From UMGS1590 sp900552455 (GTDB lineage Bacteria; Bacillota; Peptococcia; Peptococcales; Peptococcaceae): DNA of 64,000 nt. The stretch lies in contig OZ007004.1 in NCBI GenBank assembly GCA_963931105.1, positions 1,488,001-1,552,000 of the forward strand, written 5' to 3'. This document shows, piece after piece, positions 60,901-64,000 of this stretch; position 1 is the first letter of the stretch; every line of letters begins with the position of its first letter. The notes beneath the pieces were generated by a model, which saw nothing but the letters and a program-made list of their open reading frames with translations, was not told the origin of the DNA and did no database searches. Made by a program: the position numbers and the translations under genes.

Positions 60901-61836
60901 GGATACACCTTCGATGGCTGGATCGTAAATGGTGAGAGATATGCTGCAAAAGCCAAAGTAACAATCAATGCGGATACTACCATTATCTACGCTGATTGGG
61001 AACCACCATACACCGGAAAATACAGCTACGAGGTCTTCACGAGCGTTGGCGATAACGGCACGATCTCCGTGGACCGCTACGCCACGGAAGGCGACAAGGT
61101 GACGATCGACGTCACGCCAGACGAAGCCTATCTGCTGGATGAACTCGTTGTCACTGCCAACGGCAAGGACGTTGAGCTCACGGATAATGGCGATGGCACC
61201 TACACCTTCACCATGCCTAGCGCAGATGTACGAATCAGCGCGACCTTCGCAGAAGATCCTGACTGGACAGAACCAGAAGAACCAGCGACAGATGTCAGCG
61301 ACATCTTTATCGATGTGGCGCCAAATGCGTGGTACAAGGATGCTGTGCAGTATGCGTATGCGGGTGGCCTGATGACTGGCGTCAGCGCCAATGAATTTGC
61401 GCCAGACGCCACCACAACCCGTGGCATGATCGTCAGCATGCTGGCGCGTCTGGAAGGCGTGGAAAGTGCGAATGACGCAGGCTTTGCCGATGTGAGCGAT
61501 GAATGGTACGCCACCGCTGTGAACTGGGCAGCCAGCGTCGGCGTTGTCAATGGCTATGAAGATGGCACGTTTAGACCAAACGACGCCATCACCCGCGAAC
61601 AGCTTGCAGCCATCCTGATGAACTACGCCGCCTACAAGGGCGAAGACGTGAGCGCAAGAGCAAGCCTCGATGCCTACAGCGATGCAGAAAACGTCAGCAC
61701 CTGGGCAACAGACACCATGCAATGGGCGGTAGCAAAAGGACTGCTAACAGGTGTCACCGCAGATACCCTTCAACCGCAGGGGGCGGCGACGCGAGCTCAA
61801 GTGGCTGCCATTTTGCAGCGCTTTCTCTCTGAGTGA
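57910..61836 (+). CDS. Large SLH-anchored surface protein with beta-helix-like and InlB-type repeats
   Basis: A 1308-residue protein: signal peptide (RKSLAMLLALCMVFTMTPAA, cleaved after AFA), a long Gly/Thr/Asn-rich region (about 50-430) with repeated VxINGGxF/NSGTL strands typical of pectin-lyase-like beta helices, a further region of the same kind (about 690-960), an InlB/Flg_new-type repeat (GYTFDGWIVNGERYAAKAKV), a bacterial repeat domain near 1060-1115, and three SLH domains at the C-terminus (about 1128-1308). Probably an adhesin or S-layer-associated protein. AGGCGG supports the ATG at 57910. Codon use is more AT-rich in the helix region than in the SLH part, suggesting mosaic origin. 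Confidence 0.92.
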   Translation: MRNKWKRKSLAMLLALCMVFTMTPAAFAADDGGGSQTLQTDVSDGAQSNEENALQAQIDSAESGATITLSEDTTVASLTIPEDKNITLDLGGNNLTLSGGVAVTDTAYESGTFAALMNSGTLSIVNGTLTGTGTACLIINRDTLNLGSDLTLSKSGAGNAIDNLGGTVTSAANITVTSNGYTAIVTYGGDVVVNSGTINALAADVASENGQKENYGISVFNREYDNESAGASVTINGGSITTDAYVLSTNNIKSGGSNPSNVAINAGAFVSNNRTAVYWPSAGTLTVGTVGGDNAAVSITAEKGSAIEVCSGTLAVNSGTLKGSDSNDALNASSDMAAAYRANSGCAGIGDAVSIIARRGSGYDTAALNVAINGGSFSSSDNYAVRYFDCNQVADAKQIDQDVDVAIKGGTFTFAGSTQGSAIDASVVADADKKFISGGTFSHDVSGYVATGYSCTGSGSNYVVAESEHGAMTVAPETTDSGEVSASLEGIYKNDNTVITGSGENQPSGSNENGEVAIDLTTTTGTNDTKATLNVAEDTAQSLGNAEGLTVATNVGTVQLNAVTLDKVAQTTNDVAITIEKKTTSDSSAKVLYTVEVKSGDKNLLPESAADNGTVTITVAKPANVEDLQAWYVVGDPDKLVYVEKLNTADAEDGKIAININHLSTIALTNGTPDAQEAAVVTDSNGAVTGRYATLNDAINNVLNGDTITIQRDIPNATGISVESGKNFTLDFAGHTYTLTGPGAGSTNTETNGFQLLEDSTIVFKNGTIRIAENANNIKRIIQSYADVTFENMNFYAENQVGGEDLALSFNNGDVTFTGDTNVYVTNPEKTTAFDTYFWSSSYTDGVSVTFDKDYTGTIEGTILYDSMDAAKGKLTIAGNGGTFTKIAPSTTVGVDAAANTGISISGGKYANPLEPEWLEGLNTELHSQQSGLYSYYTSVDAALAAAEPGDEVTVLNASGTEATSTFTIKYGNGSEDLTLIVNNGTEITLPAAPSRDGYTFDGWIVNGERYAAKAKVTINADTTIIYADWEPPYTGKYSYEVFTSVGDNGTISVDRYATEGDKVTIDVTPDEAYLLDELVVTANGKDVELTDNGDGTYTFTMPSADVRISATFAEDPDWTEPEEPATDVSDIFIDVAPNAWYKDAVQYAYAGGLMTGVSANEFAPDATTTRGMIVSMLARLEGVESANDAGFADVSDEWYATAVNWAASVGVVNGYEDGTFRPNDAITREQLAAILMNYAAYKGEDVSARASLDAYSDAENVSTWATDTMQWAVAKGLLTGVTADTLQPQGAATRAQVAAILQRFLSE

Positions 61837-61888
61837 CGGAAGCTGGCAGTAAGACCAAACGCTGCTCCGAGCTAGTCCTAGAAGGAAA

Positions 61889-61987
61889 GGCTACATCACC
61901 GGCATGACCGCCGATACCCTCCAGCCGCAAGGCAGCGCAACGCGTGCGCAGGTCGCGGCGATCCTCGAGCGGTTTTTGGCTGAATAA
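61889..61987 (+). pseudogene. Leftover C-terminal SLH fragment of a second surface-protein gene
   Basis: In frame these 33 codons read GYITGMTADTLQPQGSATRA then QVAAILERFLAE and a stop. This matches the last 33 residues of the complete gene just upstream (GLLTGVTADTLQPQG..ATRAQVAAILQRFLSE) but differs in many codons. There is no start or upstream part. It marks a deletion or recombination between related SLH genes. Confidence 0.85.
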
Positions 61988-62003
61988 GGCGACATAAACT
62001 GGA

Positions 62004-62058
62004 TAAGAGCACTTTTTTCGCGCAGGAACACGCGTGGAAAAGTGCTCTTATTTTTTTG
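62004..62058 (+). terminator. Intrinsic terminator after the SLH fragment
   Basis: TAAGAGCACTTTT ... AAAAGTGCTCTTA then TTTTTTT; probably the original terminator of the lost second SLH gene, now serving the complete one. Confidence 0.8.
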
Positions 62059-62156
62059 TGAGCGCTTGCGAGGGATGGCAGTGAAAAGAGTGTGTTGCTT
62101 ATAGGAACAAATGGAATAACGCCATTGTCGTTGTGGAAAAGCAATAGAGGAGAACA

Positions 62157-62191
62157 CACAAAAAAACGCCCGCCGAGGCGAGCGTTTTGCA
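62157..62191 (-). terminator. Terminator of the RhuM gene (left copy of a direct repeat)
   Basis: Minus strand: AACGCTCGCC.CGGCGGGCGTT then TTTTTTT. The 32-33 base unit recurs at 63321-63353. Confidence 0.8.
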
Positions 62192-62203
62192 TCACGTTTT
62201 CGA

Positions 62204-63250
62204 TCAATCTCCTTCCAGCTCCTGTACAAAGCGATCGTAATCTGACAGAAATTGTTGATCCTGGATGATGCGATATTTTTCAAACTCTGTTTCCGCGTGT
62301 ATGCGGGCGATCTCTGCGCTGACTTTGCCAGCATCCTGCAGCATGCCGTATTCGAACATTTCGATAAAGCGGTTCAATCGTTCTACCCAATCCTGCATGG
62401 TCAGTGGAATTTTGCGTTGGGCCATATTTTCGGCAAAATCCAGATACGCAGTGACCATGCGGTTGAGCTGACCGAGCTCGAAGGCGGTGAGATAGTTTTT
62501 GGCAACGGTCACATCTGATTTTCTGATCTTGCCGTCTGGCGCATCCTGCCAGGTGGTCAGACCCATGTGCGGTTTCTGGTTGTCGGCGCGACTGACGATC
62601 AGCTCTGCAGCGGTGTGACCGTGTACAGCGTAGTGCATCTTATTTTGCACGCTGGCGTAGAAACGGCGTGTTGCAGCTGCGGTTTTATCGTAGTCAATAG
62701 CTGTGGCATAGAGGTCGGTGATCTTTTGATAAAATTTGCGCTCGCTGGCACGAATTTCTCGAACACGTTCGAGCTGCTCTTCAAAATACTTGTCGGTCAG
62801 ATAGGTGCCGCGTTTCAATCGTTCGTCGTCCATGACCCAGCCTTTGATGGTGTAGTCCTTTGCGATCTGATTGACCCACTTGCGAAATTGCACGGCGCGT
62901 TCGGAGTTTACCTTAAAGCCAACGGCGATGATCATCTGAAGATTGTAGTGGTTGATCGTCCGTTGTACCTGGCGTTCTCCTTCTGTTTGAACTATCCGGA
63001 ATTTCCGGATAGTTGCCTCTGGCGTCAGCTCGCTGTCGGCGTAAATTTTTTTGATATGTTCATTGATGGTGCGAACGTCAACATCATACAAAGCAGCCAT
63101 CATTTTCTGCGTCAGCCATATGTTCTCATCTTCATAGCGCATTTCCACACTATCTTTCTGATCACCTGTAGAGGCGACATAGGTGAGATATTCAGCCGCA
63201 GAGCTGCGAAGCATTTTTTCCTGATCTGTTCTTTCGTTTTGCTTGCCCAT
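62204..63250 (-). CDS. RhuM-family (virulence-associated) protein
   Basis: A 348-residue protein with the RhuM plan: an N-terminal DNA-binding-like region (NIWLTQKMMAALYDVDVRTI then NEHIKKIYADSEL), IVQTEGERQVQRTINHYNLQMIIAVGFKVNSERAVQFRKW, and a helical C-terminal half. Homologues are widespread accessory genes near mobile elements and phage-defence loci; biochemical function is unsettled. The ATG at 63250 has GGAGG 6 bases upstream. Flanking copies of a terminator repeat suggest it was inserted here next to tyrS. Confidence 0.88.
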   Translation of the reverse strand: MGKQNERTDQEKMLRSSAAEYLTYVASTGDQKDSVEMRYEDENIWLTQKMMAALYDVDVRTINEHIKKIYADSELTPEATIRKFRIVQTEGERQVQRTINHYNLQMIIAVGFKVNSERAVQFRKWVNQIAKDYTIKGWVMDDERLKRGTYLTDKYFEEQLERVREIRASERKFYQKITDLYATAIDYDKTAAATRRFYASVQNKMHYAVHGHTAAELIVSRADNQKPHMGLTTWQDAPDGKIRKSDVTVAKNYLTAFELGQLNRMVTAYLDFAENMAQRKIPLTMQDWVERLNRFIEMFEYGMLQDAGKVSAEIARIHAETEFEKYRIIQDQQFLSDYDRFVQELEGD

Positions 63251-63320
63251 GGTTTCCTCCGCGTTCGTTTGCTGCAAATATATCTCCATACTATCATAAA
63301 TATCTGGGTGCTACAAGCGC

Positions 63321-63353
63321 ACAAAAAACGCCCGCCGAGGCGAGCGTTTTGCA
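63321..63353 (-). terminator. Terminator of tyrS (right copy of a direct repeat)
   Basis: Minus strand: AACGCTCGCC.CGGCGGGCGTT then TTTTTT, 6 bases after the tyrS stop. Essentially identical to 62157-62191. Confidence 0.85.
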
Positions 63354-63358
63354 CGAGC

Positions 63359-64000
63359 TTACACGAGCTTGATGATGTGATATTTCTTTTTCCCTTTGCG
63401 GATCTTCAGCTGACCGTCGGCGAAATCTGCGGTGGTGACGGCGTAGTGCACGTCGCTCACGGCGTTGTCGTTCAAGGATACGCCGCCCTGTTCAACGAGT
63501 CTGCGGCCTTCGCTGGTGGTCTGGGTGAGGCCGACGGCTTTGAGCAGGTTGAGGAGGCCCTGGCCTTCGCCGTCAAAGTCGGCGGCTGGCATTTCGGTGG
63601 TTGGGATAGAGCCTGCTTCGTCTGCGCCGGCAAAGAGGGCGCGGGCAGCCTTCTGGGCTTCCTCAGCGGCAGCGGTGCCGTGGACGTTTTTCGTGACCTC
63701 GTAAGCGAGGATCTCCTTGGCCTTGTTGATCTCGGCGCCTTCCAGTGCAGCCAGGCGGTTGACCTCGTCCATTGGCAGGAAGGTGAGGAGGGAGAGGCAT
63801 TTTTTCACGTCGGCATCGGCCACATTGCGCCAGTACTGGTAGAAATCGTATGGCTTCATCTTGTCGGCATCGAGCCAGACAGCGCCGCCGGCGGTTTTAC
63901 CCATTTTCGTGCCATCGCTTTTGGTGAGGAGCTTGAAGGTGAGGCCGTAGGCGTCGCCCTGGTCGGCTTTACGGATGAGCTCAACGCCGCCGATGATATT
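63359..64000 (-). CDS. tyrS: Tyrosyl-tRNA synthetase, C-terminal part (5' truncated)
   Basis: Open to the right edge of the window; 213 C-terminal residues are present. Visible are NIIGGVELIRKADQGDAYGL, LLTKSDGTKMGKT (the KMSKS-class loop, in the KMGKT form used by TyrRS), MKPYDFYQYWRNVAD and an S4-like RNA-binding tail (LVEQGGVSLNDNAV, then IRKGKKKYHIIKL). It charges tRNA-Tyr. Any T-box or other leader lies outside the window. The terminator repeat follows the stop. Confidence 0.96.
   Translation of the reverse strand, partial: NIIGGVELIRKADQGDAYGLTFKLLTKSDGTKMGKTAGGAVWLDADKMKPYDFYQYWRNVADADVKKCLSLLTFLPMDEVNRLAALEGAEINKAKEILAYEVTKNVHGTAAAEEAQKAARALFAGADEAGSIPTTEMPAADFDGEGQGLLNLLKAVGLTQTTSEGRRLVEQGGVSLNDNAVSDVHYAVTTADFADGQLKIRKGKKKYHIIKLV

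Overview
This 64 kb window is chromosomal DNA from a GC-rich anaerobe of the Bacillota. The evidence is the riboswitches, the ThiW transporter, SLH-anchored surface proteins, lipoproteins with short lipoboxes, AGGAGG-type ribosome binding sites, and LTA-synthase-like and CsoR/CopA genes. A FixABCX electron-bifurcation operon, carboxynorspermidine enzymes and several SLH proteins would fit the Negativicutes, but a Clostridia-like host cannot be excluded from sequence alone. I saw no rRNA, tRNA, CRISPR array, transposase or prophage. The first and last genes (an ABC ATPase and tyrS) run off the window.

Layout. 1-3010: lantibiotic/bacitracin-protection-type ABC transporter plus a flavodoxin-like oxidoreductase. 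3051-6055 (minus): small protein, metallo-hydrolase, DEAD-box helicase, NUDIX hydrolase. 6446-13329: three tandem LTA-synthase-like sulfatase-fold membrane enzymes separated by near-identical hairpins, then a run of strong hairpins. 13659-16361: thioesterase, CpXC protein, DUF5662 protein, metallo-hydrolase. 16399-19622 (minus): ThiW-ThiD under a TPP riboswitch, and a CoA-disulfide reductase with a rhodanese domain. 20322-23791: fixCXAB with two promoters. 23903-24703 (minus): unrecognised protein with an internal duplication. 25118-31560: six-gene polyamine operon holding both the AdoMet-decarboxylase/spermidine synthase route and the carboxynorspermidine route. 31665-41660: LysR regulator and redox island with iron alcohol dehydrogenase, two exported flavodoxins (one lipid-anchored, one SLH-anchored), three aldo-keto reductases, a RibD-like reductase, an esterase lipoprotein, a DUF4405 membrane protein and an FMN reductase. 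41768-43168 (minus): APC permease behind a leader I read as a tandem glycine riboswitch. 43737-47442: nitroreductase, then copA-csoR under a CsoR-type operator. 47613-51860: TrmH methyltransferase, HI0074-like protein, relB with a frameshifted yoeB, DUF4127 lipoprotein, CrcB. 51910-55882 (minus): folate operon folC-folE-HD-folP-folBK behind a structured leader. 56093-57525: MITE-like repeat, a 43-codon ORF, a LysR regulator. 57526-61987: an (ACGC)n microsatellite exactly at the predicted transcription start of a 1308-residue SLH surface protein, followed by a leftover SLH fragment. 62204-64000 (minus): RhuM-family protein between two copies of a terminator repeat, then tyrS.

Most notable points: (1) the ACGC microsatellite immediately downstream of a near-consensus promoter of a large surface protein, a candidate phase-variation switch; (2) copA with two C-terminal metal-binding domains, the last preceded by an in-frame ribosome binding site and ATG, so the gene may also yield a CopZ-like chaperone; (3) two complete spermidine-type routes in one operon, with an Arg/Lys-rich leader ORF before the amino-acid decarboxylase; (4) an SLH-flavodoxin fusion beside a lipoprotein flavodoxin, suggesting flavin electron carriers outside the membrane; (5) a glycine riboswitch on an APC-type transporter.
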